A stretch of DNA of 64,000 nt from Thalassotalea psychrophila (GTDB lineage Bacteria > Pseudomonadota > Gammaproteobacteria > Enterobacterales > Alteromonadaceae), in NCBI RefSeq assembly GCF_031583595.1, contig NZ_CP134145.1, positions 3,844,001-3,908,000 of the forward strand. The letters are read 5' to 3'. How positions within the stretch are numbered: position 1 is the first letter of the stretch; each line of letters begins with the position of its first letter. Made by a program: the position numbers and the translations under genes. Positions 57,498 through 64,000 of the stretch are shown here, piece by piece. The notes beneath the pieces were generated by a model. That model was not told the DNA's origin, ran no database searches, and saw nothing but the letters and a program-made list of their open reading frames with translations.

Positions 57498-57768
57498 CGA
57501 TATTTCTCCAAGTTCAACCTTCGGACTCGATGTTGCATATTCTTTATCAAAATACTTTCTTCGAGGTTGAAATAATTGAATCACTGTTAATTGAGTTTTA
57601 ATTCACAATTAACGGTTAGTATAGAATATTTTTCTTTTGCTTTATTTTTAAATAATAAAGTTGTTTCAAATATATAATTACAATCAATCTATGACCGCTA
57701 TTGGCACAAAGCTGGCCACCTCGCCAGCGTTGAACACTTGTTTTTTGAGCGTTATTCTTTAAGTTTAA

Positions 57769-58683
57769 TTACTTAACCAAACGTAAATTAGTACGGCTTT
57801 GGCAAAGCCAATCGGTAATAGCTGAATCTGCTGCTAATATTGCTTTATCTGATTCAAGTTCTAAATGAGTTAGAGGCGCACGTAAAGTTGGCGTATTTAG
57901 CACTGCTTGTTTGTGCATTAACACTTTTACAGGAACAGGGTTTGCCACTTCAAACAATGAAGATATAGCGTTATTCCATACAGGAACAAGGTTAGTGCCT
58001 TCGCCGGCTAATGATTTTTGCACATATAAATTTGTGGCTTCTGGCCATGCATTAGCACATACAGAAACTAAGCCAATTGCCCCAACAGGAGCTAGATAAG
58101 GTATAAGAGTATCTTCGCCAGAAAACATTTTCATTTTTGGCGCAGCGGCTGCATAGGCCAGAAACTCATTAATGTCACCGCTGGCTTCTTTCATCGCCCA
58201 TAAATTTTCATGTTCTGCTAAGTTTTTAACTGTTTGTGCTGGAATGCTAATACCAGCGCGCGATGGTACGTTGTATAACATACAAGGATATTTTGCTGCA
58301 TCTAGTAATGCAGTAAACCATTGAGTCTGCCCTATTACACCTGGTTTTGCATAAATAGGTGCAGTTAATAAATAGCTGTGTACGGGTAATTTATTACAAG
58401 CGTTAATCCACTCAATTTGATCTGGAAGATTAAATGCCCCTACAGAAACCATTAAAGGTACTGTGGGTTTTAAGTCGCAAACAAACTTTACTATGTTTAA
58501 TTGTTCACTTTGTCCAATGGCAAGGCCTTCACCTGTACTACCACAGATTAAAATACCATTACCCGCTTGTTGTTGGTCGTCGACAATTTTTGCCAAACAG
58601 TCATAGTCTACTGCGCCATCTTGATCAAAAGGCGTAACTAATGCGGTCCATAGGGAAAAATCATTTAGTTGAAACGTTGTCAT
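57769..58683 (-). CDS. dapA: 4-hydroxy-tetrahydrodipicolinate synthase
   Basis: First committed enzyme of lysine and diaminopimelate synthesis; condenses pyruvate with aspartate semialdehyde. The protein has GSTGEGLAIG, the catalytic Tyr137 in MLYNVPSRAG and Schiff-base Lys165 in MKEASGD. I start at the ATG at 58683 (MTTFQLNDF), with GAG upstream in TAATGAG; an ATG 12 bp upstream is an alternative. Product is 304 residues. Upstream on the same strand is a lysine riboswitch, so the gene is repressed when lysine is high. Its usual neighbour bamC is not here. Confidence 0.95.
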   Translation of the reverse strand: MTTFQLNDFSLWTALVTPFDQDGAVDYDCLAKIVDDQQQAGNGILICGSTGEGLAIGQSEQLNIVKFVCDLKPTVPLMVSVGAFNLPDQIEWINACNKLPVHSYLLTAPIYAKPGVIGQTQWFTALLDAAKYPCMLYNVPSRAGISIPAQTVKNLAEHENLWAMKEASGDINEFLAYAAAAPKMKMFSGEDTLIPYLAPVGAIGLVSVCANAWPEATNLYVQKSLAGEGTNLVPVWNNAISSLFEVANPVPVKVLMHKQAVLNTPTLRAPLTHLELESDKAILAADSAITDWLCQSRTNLRLVK

Positions 58684-58819
58684 ATTAAATCTCATTACTT
58701 ATTAATAATATAGCTATTATCAATTTTTATTATTAAGCATATTTATACCGAACACATAATTAGTGGAATTGGTATTAGAGAAAGGGAGAGAGGAATTTGC
58801 ACAGCTGTAAGTGCAAAAA

Positions 58820-59040
58820 CCAGAAGCTCTCCACTTAAACTTAAACCGCCTACCTTGTTATGGAAGTTGATTATGTGCTGTTAAGTGACAGCCGAAGGGA
58901 TTCAACCCATTCGTCCGACACAAGTGTTACCTTTTTCACTTATGCCTCGGCGTTAATCCCCCTCATTATCTATCATAGGGATAAGGCCCCTAAAGATAAC
59001 TACCTGGTTAACGCTCCTCTTCTGAACCCTAAAATTAGGG
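58820..59040 (-). promoter_or_regulatory. Lysine riboswitch (L-box) controlling dapA
   Basis: Reading the minus strand, the conserved aptamer elements appear in order: a leading CCCTAAAATTAGGG hairpin, AGAAGAGGAGCGTT opening P1/P2, CCAGGTAGTTAT, TGATAGATAATGAGGGGG, CGCCGAGG, GTCGGACGAATGGGTTGAAT, CGGCTGTCAC, and the closing GTGGAGAGCTTCTGG that pairs with the first element (CAGAAG/CTTCTG). The match to the E. coli lysC aptamer is very good. A 137-base leader follows to dapA; it contains a TTTGCAC/GTGCAAA hairpin and CTCTCTCCC that could pair with GGAGAG, the likely switching element. Confidence 0.92.
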
Positions 59041-59215
59041 TCGTTCAATGTTGGCTATTTAATCATCTAGTTAATTCTTTTTCAATGTTTTGGCCCTGAA
59101 AAAGTGAATCAATTTGGGAATATGATATATAACTGCGCTGTTTTATGATTATTTCCTTTACTAATCTATGCTTAATTAAGAAAATAGCGTTTAAATATTT
59201 AATTGAGTTTACTTA

Positions 59216-60259
59216 ATGTCATTATCCAATCCATCACAACTGTTACTTAGAAACGAAGATTTACTAGAAAGTACCAATCCACTAGTTGTTGGTTGTCCTG
59301 ATAATGAATTTTTTACTCATCTGCAAAGCGCTGCGCCACAAGCAACTGTTAGCTCCTACAATGTTAATTTTGCAGAATATCAAAGCATCAGCGCAAAACA
59401 TGGAAGTAAGATCAGCTGTCAATTTAGTGAGCAGTACAAAACAGAACAATCACACGACTTGGTGATTATCTATTTTCCAAAATCGAAAAAAGAATATCAG
59501 TTTTTGCTCGCTATGCTGGCACCAACACTAACTGAAAATGCTGTAATTTTAGTAGTTGGTGAAAAAAAGGGTGGTGTTAAGTCGGCTATAAAATTAAGTA
59601 CTGATTATACTCTCAACTCTAGTAAAGTAGACTCTGCAAGACATTGCTTTTTATTTGACATTACCTTTAATAACCATGTTCCTGAATTTAATTTAGACTC
59701 TTGGTATGAACGATTTAGCTTAACTATAAATAATACTGAAATTCAGGTGGCATCATTGCCTGGAGTGTTCAGTAACGGCGAACTAGATAATGGTACTCGT
59801 TTATTGTTAGAAAAATTACCCAGCAAAATTTCAGGTAAAGTGTTAGATTTTGGCTGTGGTGCAGGCATTATTGGTTGTTTTGTTAAAAAATTATACCCTA
59901 ACACTGAAATAGAAATGCTTGATGTAAATGCATTAGCCATTGCTAGTGCGAATAAAACCCTTCAACTAAATAATTTATCGGCAAAGGTTTATGCATCTGA
60001 TGGGTTATCTAATGTAAGTGGTAAATACAATGCAGTATTATCAAACCCGCCATTCCATCAAGGTATTAAAACTAATTACCATGCAACAGAGCTGTTTTTA
60101 AAGAGCATCAAGAAGCACCTGCTAAAAAATGCCACGCTAACAATTGTTGCTAATAATTTTCTAAAGTATGCTCCAATTATTAAAGCAGAGATTAATCAAC
60201 CTGAATTATTAGCCAATGAAAAAGGGTTTGCCATTCATCATTGCCAACATAAATCTTAG
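59216..60259 (+). CDS. rsmC: 16S rRNA (guanine1207-N2)-methyltransferase
   Basis: Methylates G1207 of 16S rRNA in the 30S subunit. The 347-residue protein has the duplicated methyltransferase layout: a degenerate N-terminal domain (about 1-160) and a catalytic C-terminal domain with SAM motif VLDFGCGAGIIGCF and the NPPF motif in LSNPPFHQG. RlmG is a similar 23S enzyme, but length and N-terminus favour RsmC. It is monocistronic with a hairpin after the stop. Confidence 0.92.
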   Translation: MSLSNPSQLLLRNEDLLESTNPLVVGCPDNEFFTHLQSAAPQATVSSYNVNFAEYQSISAKHGSKISCQFSEQYKTEQSHDLVIIYFPKSKKEYQFLLAMLAPTLTENAVILVVGEKKGGVKSAIKLSTDYTLNSSKVDSARHCFLFDITFNNHVPEFNLDSWYERFSLTINNTEIQVASLPGVFSNGELDNGTRLLLEKLPSKISGKVLDFGCGAGIIGCFVKKLYPNTEIEMLDVNALAIASANKTLQLNNLSAKVYASDGLSNVSGKYNAVLSNPPFHQGIKTNYHATELFLKSIKKHLLKNATLTIVANNFLKYAPIIKAEINQPELLANEKGFAIHHCQHKS

Positions 60260-60308
60260 TTGCAGCTTTTAACTAAAGTAACCAACAGCTTAAAAGATCG
60301 TTAATTAG

Positions 60309-60335
60309 AGGTTAATAGCTACAAGCTATTAACCT
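60309..60335 (+). terminator. Perfect 12-bp hairpin after rsmC
   Basis: AGGTTAATAGCT pairs with AGCTATTAACCT around ACA, 50 bp after the rsmC stop. No T run follows, so it may terminate weakly or stabilise the mRNA. The remaining 60340-60666 gap should hold the arcA promoter and a long leader, but I could not place a promoter confidently. Confidence 0.6.
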
Positions 60336-60666
60336 AAATGCAATCGTATATTTTCCAAATTCATCTATAACTAACCTAAAAAACCCTTGCTGTTTACAAT
60401 TTGTTGCAAATTCAATTTTTCCACATTCAATTTTGATACATTTATTTAACGTTATATTTCATAAGCTTAAGTCGAAAACAGACTACCTCATTTACATATT
60501 TTAACTTACATTTTTACAACAATTTCACCATTGTATACTTGGCCACTTGCTCTATCATATGCAACATATATTTTTGAACAGAAAATTGATTGTCTGAAAT
60601 AGCAACGTTTTCTGAACAACAAGTAAGCAACCCTTACTTGTTAAAGTTTATTTTAAAGAGGTAGAT

Positions 60667-61389
60667 ATGATCAACCAAGCACAAACTAAAATTTTAATCG
60701 TTGAAGATGAAGAAGTAACACGTTTAAACCTAAAGAACTTATTTGATGCTGAAGGTTACAATACTTTAATTGCAGCAAATGGCGAAACCATGAGTCAGCA
60801 ATTACAAGATAACGACATTGATTTAGTATTAATGGACATCAATCTTCCTGGCAAAAATGGTTTATTACTAGCTCGTGAGTTGATTGAAAATAAAAATACT
60901 GGCTTAATCTTTATCACTGGTCGCGATAGCGATGTAGATAAAGTATTAGGTTTAGAAATTGGTGCCGATGATTATATCACCAAGCCATTTAACCCTCGCG
61001 AGTTAACTATTCGTGTACGTAATTTATTAAAACGTATGTCACAATCTGAAAAATCAGCACCTGCGGTAGATACTGCGATGATTCAATTCAATGAATGGCA
61101 ATTAGATCCTAACTCTCGTCAAATGACGTCACCACAAGGTAATACTTTCCCTATTCCTCGTGGAGAATATAGAGCGTTGCGTTTATTAATGGCTAATCGT
61201 GGAAAAATCGTAACTCGTCAAGATCTTATTCAAGAAATGACTGGTCGTGATTTACGTGAAAATGACCGTACTGTAGATGTAACAATTCGCCGTTTACGTA
61301 AGCATTTTGAAACAGATGCAGCTAGCCCAGAATTTATTAACACCATTCATGGTGAAGGCTATCGTTTTGTTGGCAATTTAAACGCTTAA
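60667..61389 (+). CDS. arcA: Two-component response regulator ArcA
   Basis: OmpR-type regulator of aerobic/anaerobic metabolism, 240 residues. The receiver domain has Asp57 as phosphorylation site in [13 protein letters not shown], plus the [20 protein letters not shown] and [16 protein letters not shown] motifs nearly identical to E. coli ArcA. A winged-helix DNA-binding domain follows ([20 protein letters not shown]). An AGAGG ribosome site precedes the ATG. No ArcB-like sensor kinase gene is present; a stand-alone Hpt gene is convergent and shares its terminator. Confidence 0.97.
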   Translation: MINQAQTKILIVEDEEVTRLNLKNLFDAEGYNTLIAANGETMSQQLQDNDIDLVLMDINLPGKNGLLLARELIENKNTGLIFITGRDSDVDKVLGLEIGADDYITKPFNPRELTIRVRNLLKRMSQSEKSAPAVDTAMIQFNEWQLDPNSRQMTSPQGNTFPIPRGEYRALRLLMANRGKIVTRQDLIQEMTGRDLRENDRTVDVTIRRLRKHFETDAASPEFINTIHGEGYRFVGNLNA

Positions 61390-61410
61390 TTACCACCATC
61401 GCTTTAAATG

Positions 61411-61439
61411 AAAATGGCTAGCTTACGCTAGCCATTTTT
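61411..61439. terminator. Bidirectional terminator shared by arcA and hpt
   Basis: AAAATGGCTAGC pairs with GCTAGCCATTTT around a 4-base loop, with T run on both sides. The hpt stop codon lies in the loop, and its last codons form one arm, so the two transcripts overlap here. Confidence 0.9.
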
Positions 61440-61755
61440 GTATCTGTTCTATACTAATTTTATTCAGTTCTTGCAACTCATCTAAATCTTTCGCTAACAA
61501 TACAAATTCTTGTTTAGAGTATTCTGCATTGCCAGCTTTAGCAAAAACTTGCTTCAAGCCAGTATTACCCGATGCCGACTTTAAAATATGGCAACTTTCT
61601 TGCCAAAGGGTATAATCTTGATTTTTGATCGCATCCCTTAATTGATTTAAATATATTTCTGATTGTTCAATGTATAAATCAACGGTTTGATTAAACACTT
61701 CGCTTCCCAACACATCCATGTACTGTTTAATTAATTCTTTATCAAGAAATTCCAT
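61423..61755 (-). CDS. Stand-alone Hpt phosphotransfer protein (HptA-like)
   Basis: A four-helix histidine phosphotransfer domain and nothing else, 110 residues. The phospho-accepting His56 is in QESCHILKSASGNTGL, the ArcB-type Hpt context (H-x-LK-x-x-x-x-x-x-G). Such single-domain Hpt proteins shuttle phosphate between a hybrid kinase and a response regulator. In Shewanella an ArcB-Hpt-like protein, HptA, does this for ArcA. Its position tail-to-tail with arcA makes that role here likely, but this is inference. There is no leader peptide, so it is cytoplasmic. Confidence 0.88.
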   Translation of the reverse strand: MEFLDKELIKQYMDVLGSEVFNQTVDLYIEQSEIYLNQLRDAIKNQDYTLWQESCHILKSASGNTGLKQVFAKAGNAEYSKQEFVLLAKDLDELQELNKISIEQIQKWLA

Positions 61756-62127
61756 TACTTCTTCTCCGGGAAATATCTAAGTGAAACTTAATTATTAAAT
61801 AATTTAAAAAAACATAGCATGAAAAATAATCATTTGCTGCAATAAAATACAGCAGTTACTAACAAAGTACATTTTCGCAACTAAATACTCACAACATCTT
61901 AGTTATGTTAACGTTCTAATACAGTTAAATCGCCTCCAATCATTGATTTTAGCTTGTAATTCATTCAAAATAGCCGACCTTTTTTACTTGGTCTTTAAAA
62001 AAGCATATAAGTTTTTCTTTTAAACTCTAAAAAAAGATAAAACAATTGGCGAAATTCCGTTAAAATATGCGCCTTAAAAACACAGCAATTTGTAAATTAA
62101 CGAATACTTACAGGAAATACGATCGAT

Positions 62128-63054
62128 ATGTCTACATCAATGCCAGATATAGCCAACCAAACCGCGGCGCAAACCGAAGGTACTCTTGATAGAGTGGGTA
62201 TGGGTAATATTGAGATGCCAGTAATGGTTGCAGCTAAAGATGAAGCAGAGCGAATGGTATCTGCTCATATTGATGCTTTTGTTAATTTGAATGATCCAAA
62301 AGCGAAAGGCATTCATATGTCACGCTTGTACTTATTGCTTGACGATTTAGCAAGTAACAACACTCTTACTTACCAAGCACTAACTGATTTGCTTAACGAG
62401 TTTATTAGTTCGCATGCAGACTTAAGCGATACCGCACTGGTTAAGTTTAGTTTTGATTACCCTATGCGAAGAGAAGCATTAATCAGTGGTAAAAAAGGCT
62501 GGCGTGTATACCCTGTAACTATTGTCGGTAAAATTGAACAAGGTAAATTTGATATTGAACTATGCATTGATATTGCCTATTCATCTACTTGTCCATGTTC
62601 AGCAGCTCTTGCTCGCCAATTGATTCAACAAGCTTTTGCCAGAAAATTTGAACAACAAGACAGTGTTGCTAAAGAAGACGTCCAGCAATGGCTTGGAACT
62701 ACTGAAGGCATTGTTGCAACACCGCATAGCCAGCGCTCTATTGCTGAAATCAAAGTTAAACTAAATTCACAGGTAAGCTCTTTCCCAATTACCGACATTG
62801 TTGATACTGTCGAAGCTTCATTACAAACTCCCGTGCAAGCAGCAGTTAAGCGTGAAGATGAGCAAGAATTTGCTCGTTTAAATGGTCAAAATTTAATGTT
62901 CTGTGAAGATGCTGCTCGTCGTGTTCAACATGCAATGAATTTAATTGAAGGCTATGATGACTTTTGGGTTAAAATTAACCACCTTGAATCTTTACATGCT
63001 CATGATGCAGTAGCCATAACTACTAAAGGGATTAAAGACGGGTATAAAGCTTAA
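62128..63054 (+). CDS. folE2: GTP cyclohydrolase FolE2 (type IB)
   Basis: Converts GTP to 7,8-dihydroneopterin triphosphate for folate (and queuosine) synthesis. The 308-residue tunnel-fold enzyme has the signature [10 protein letters not shown] near the start, GIHMSRLY, the catalytic cysteine in [11 protein letters not shown] (Cys155, Cys157), and [14 protein letters not shown]. Unlike FolE it does not need zinc and is often induced by zinc starvation. No Zur box was found in its upstream gap (61756-62127), which is AT-rich and otherwise featureless. FolE2 may be the only GTP cyclohydrolase, or a backup. Confidence 0.95.
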   Translation: MSTSMPDIANQTAAQTEGTLDRVGMGNIEMPVMVAAKDEAERMVSAHIDAFVNLNDPKAKGIHMSRLYLLLDDLASNNTLTYQALTDLLNEFISSHADLSDTALVKFSFDYPMRREALISGKKGWRVYPVTIVGKIEQGKFDIELCIDIAYSSTCPCSAALARQLIQQAFARKFEQQDSVAKEDVQQWLGTTEGIVATPHSQRSIAEIKVKLNSQVSSFPITDIVDTVEASLQTPVQAAVKREDEQEFARLNGQNLMFCEDAARRVQHAMNLIEGYDDFWVKINHLESLHAHDAVAITTKGIKDGYKA

Positions 63055-63079
63055 ATTTTACTTTAACCTTATAGTCAAC

Positions 63080-63175
63080 TTTATAACATCCATGTTAAAT
63101 TGGCATTCCTTCTTCCCTGAAGTGAGCCAATTTTATAACATCCATGTTAAATTGGCATTCCTTCTTCCCTGAAGT
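63080..63175. repeat. Two exact 44-bp direct repeats
   Basis: The 44-bp unit, from TTTATAACATCCATGTT to CTTCCCTGAAGT, occurs at 63080-63123 and 63132-63175 with an 8-bp spacer. It has a palindromic AACATCCATGTT core and ends in CCTTC-TCCCTGAAGT, related to the 87-bp repeats at 10.5-10.8 kb. The second copy runs into the folE2-distal terminator. Confidence 0.9.
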
Positions 63176-63203
63176 AAAAAGCAGCTTAATTACTGCTTTT
63201 TTT
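63176..63203 (+). terminator. Terminator after folE2 repeat pair
   Basis: AAAAAGCAG pairs with CTGCTTTTT, followed by T residues, about 122 bp after folE2. It follows directly on the second 44-bp repeat. Confidence 0.75.
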
Positions 63204-63432
63204 ATGTCCAAAAGCCAATCTGTATAATAATTCACCACTTCGGTATAACTAAATAATTAATTTTTTATTTATTTTTAGCCCAAATGGAATAACAAGCAAA
63301 AGTTTCCATAGTTGGGAACAAATCTTTCATACCCTTATTTTTACTGGTTTTTGTAAAAAACTAAAAAAATAGCTTTCATACAAATGCTCGAAAATACCGA
63401 CAATACCTGAAGAGTAATAACTCTAATTTCTG

Positions 63433-63461
63433 TTGACCTTTGCCTAACATCCTTATATCTT
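63433..63461 (+). promoter_or_regulatory. Candidate sigma-70 promoter of gltB
   Basis: TTGACC and TATCTT with a 17-bp spacer lie about 110 bp upstream of the gltB ATG. The remaining 63204-63569 gap is AT-rich; CCCCGTTGGG (about 63471-63480) can form a small hairpin. No regulator site is claimed. Confidence 0.4.
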
Positions 63462-63569
63462 AGAAAGTTCCCCCGTTGGGATTTGCAATAATTATTCACC
63501 TTTTAAATATTAATATTCTATTTATTGCGTAGGAAATCGCCAACGAGAAAGTATTCAGGAGAACAATGC

Positions 63570-64000
63570 ATGCAACTTTATGATCCCAATTTTCAAAAAG
63601 ATAATTGTGGTTTTGGTTTAATCGCCCATCAAGAGGGTGAAACGAGTCATAAGCTAATTAAAACTGCGATTTCAGCATTAGATCGTATGCAACATCGTGG
63701 TGGTATCGCTGCAGATGGTAAAACTGGCGATGGCTGTGGTTTGCTAATGCAAAAACCAGACAGTTTTTTTAGAGCAATTGCAGAAGAAAACAATTGGAAC
63801 TTAAGTGCTAAATACGCCGTTGGTACCGTTTTCTTAAATCCTGACCCTGTAAAAGCTGAGCTTTCGAAAAAAATTCTAAGAGAAGAACTCGAACAAGAAA
63901 CTCTAGAAATCGTGGGCTGGCGTGTTGTGCCTACAGATTTGAATGTATTAGGTCCAATTGCTAAAGGTAATTTACCAGGCATTGAGCAAGTTTTTGTTAA
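63570..64000 (+). CDS. gltB: Glutamate synthase (NADPH) large subunit, 5' part
   Basis: First 143 residues of the large subunit of NADPH-dependent glutamate synthase; the gene runs off the window. The class II glutaminase N-terminus is clear: the catalytic Cys13 in DNCGFGLIAHQEGE (processed to the mature N-terminus), then ALDRMQHRGGIAADGKTGDG. The GltB propeptide is only 12 residues versus 42 in E. coli. I chose the ATG at 63570 with AGGAGA upstream; the ATG at 63566 is out of frame and stops after five codons. Confidence 0.93.
   Translation, partial: MQLYDPNFQKDNCGFGLIAHQEGETSHKLIKTAISALDRMQHRGGIAADGKTGDGCGLLMQKPDSFFRAIAEENNWNLSAKYAVGTVFLNPDPVKAELSKKILREELEQETLEIVGWRVVPTDLNVLGPIAKGNLPGIEQVFV

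Noticed and set aside
55080..57600. Integron gene-cassette array
   Set aside because: The mixed small genes suggested cassettes, but I found no attC-type GTTRRRY/RYYYAAC pairs between the genes and no integrase; some hairpins only resemble them.
58860..59099. 79-residue plus-strand ORF upstream of dapA
   Set aside because: It lies entirely within and beside the lysine riboswitch on the other strand, has no ribosome site, and its sequence follows the RNA structure rather than a protein family.
61756..62127. Zur box upstream of folE2
   Set aside because: No TGTTATA/TATAACA palindrome is present; the AT-rich gap shows no convincing operator.

Overview
The window reads as chromosomal DNA of a marine gammaproteobacterium of the order Alteromonadales, most likely Colwelliaceae (Thalassotalea/Colwellia-like). 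This is inferred from low G+C, gene order and protein sequences. Nearly all of it is densely packed core genome. Synteny blocks known from E. coli, Vibrio and Shewanella are intact, and I saw no prophage, CRISPR array, rRNA, tRNA or complete insertion sequence.

Layout. 1-3.2 kb: end of holC, then valS. 3.3-6.0 kb: a DUF481 outer-membrane protein, a 54-residue membrane peptide, rraB and plsC. 6.1-16.1 kb: minus-strand topoisomerase IV block (parC ... parE-yqiA-cpdA-yqiB-nudF), with a VOC protein and three paralogous SYLF-like lipoproteins between parC and parE; tolC is divergent. 17.7-20.3 kb: envelope genes hldE (LPS heptose) and lpxL (lipid A). 20.3-30 kb: djlA-murU-amgK opposite lptD-surA-pdxA-rsmA-apaG-apaH, with a MITE-like element between apaG and apaH. 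30-37.6 kb: DyP peroxidase, argR/mdh, an SGNH hydrolase, ispB, rplU-rpmA-obgE and folA. 37.7-43.6 kb: a TetR regulator with two palindromic operator candidates, a MlaC-like periplasmic protein and an RND pump with its adaptor. 43.7-48.2 kb: DUF5009 membrane protein, CHASE4-GGDEF cyclase, TerB-like protein and CvfB. 48.2-51.6 kb: a zinc-uptake operon behind a Zur box. 51.6-55 kb: MAPEG, crotonase, DUF1145, DUF2956 and an aspartoacylase-like hydrolase. 55-57.6 kb: a small accessory patch of poorly characterised secreted or membrane proteins bordered by dispersed repeats. 57.7-64 kb: dapA under a lysine riboswitch, rsmC, arcA with a free-standing Hpt gene, folE2 and the start of gltB.

How parts work together. 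MurU and AmgK recycle cell-wall MurNAc. LptD, SurA, LpxL and HldE serve LPS and outer-membrane assembly. A Zur-box zinc operon and a zinc-independent-type GTP cyclohydrolase (FolE2) both suggest life at low zinc. A stand-alone Hpt beside arcA suggests a Shewanella-like split Arc phosphorelay.

The most interesting points are the Zur-box operon (metal-rich barrel, binding protein and permease but no ATPase), the arcA/Hpt pair that shares one terminator, the lysine riboswitch on dapA, the MITE-like element whose ends supply the apaG stop and the apaH ribosome-binding site, the SYLF lipoprotein trio, and several intergenic repeat families.
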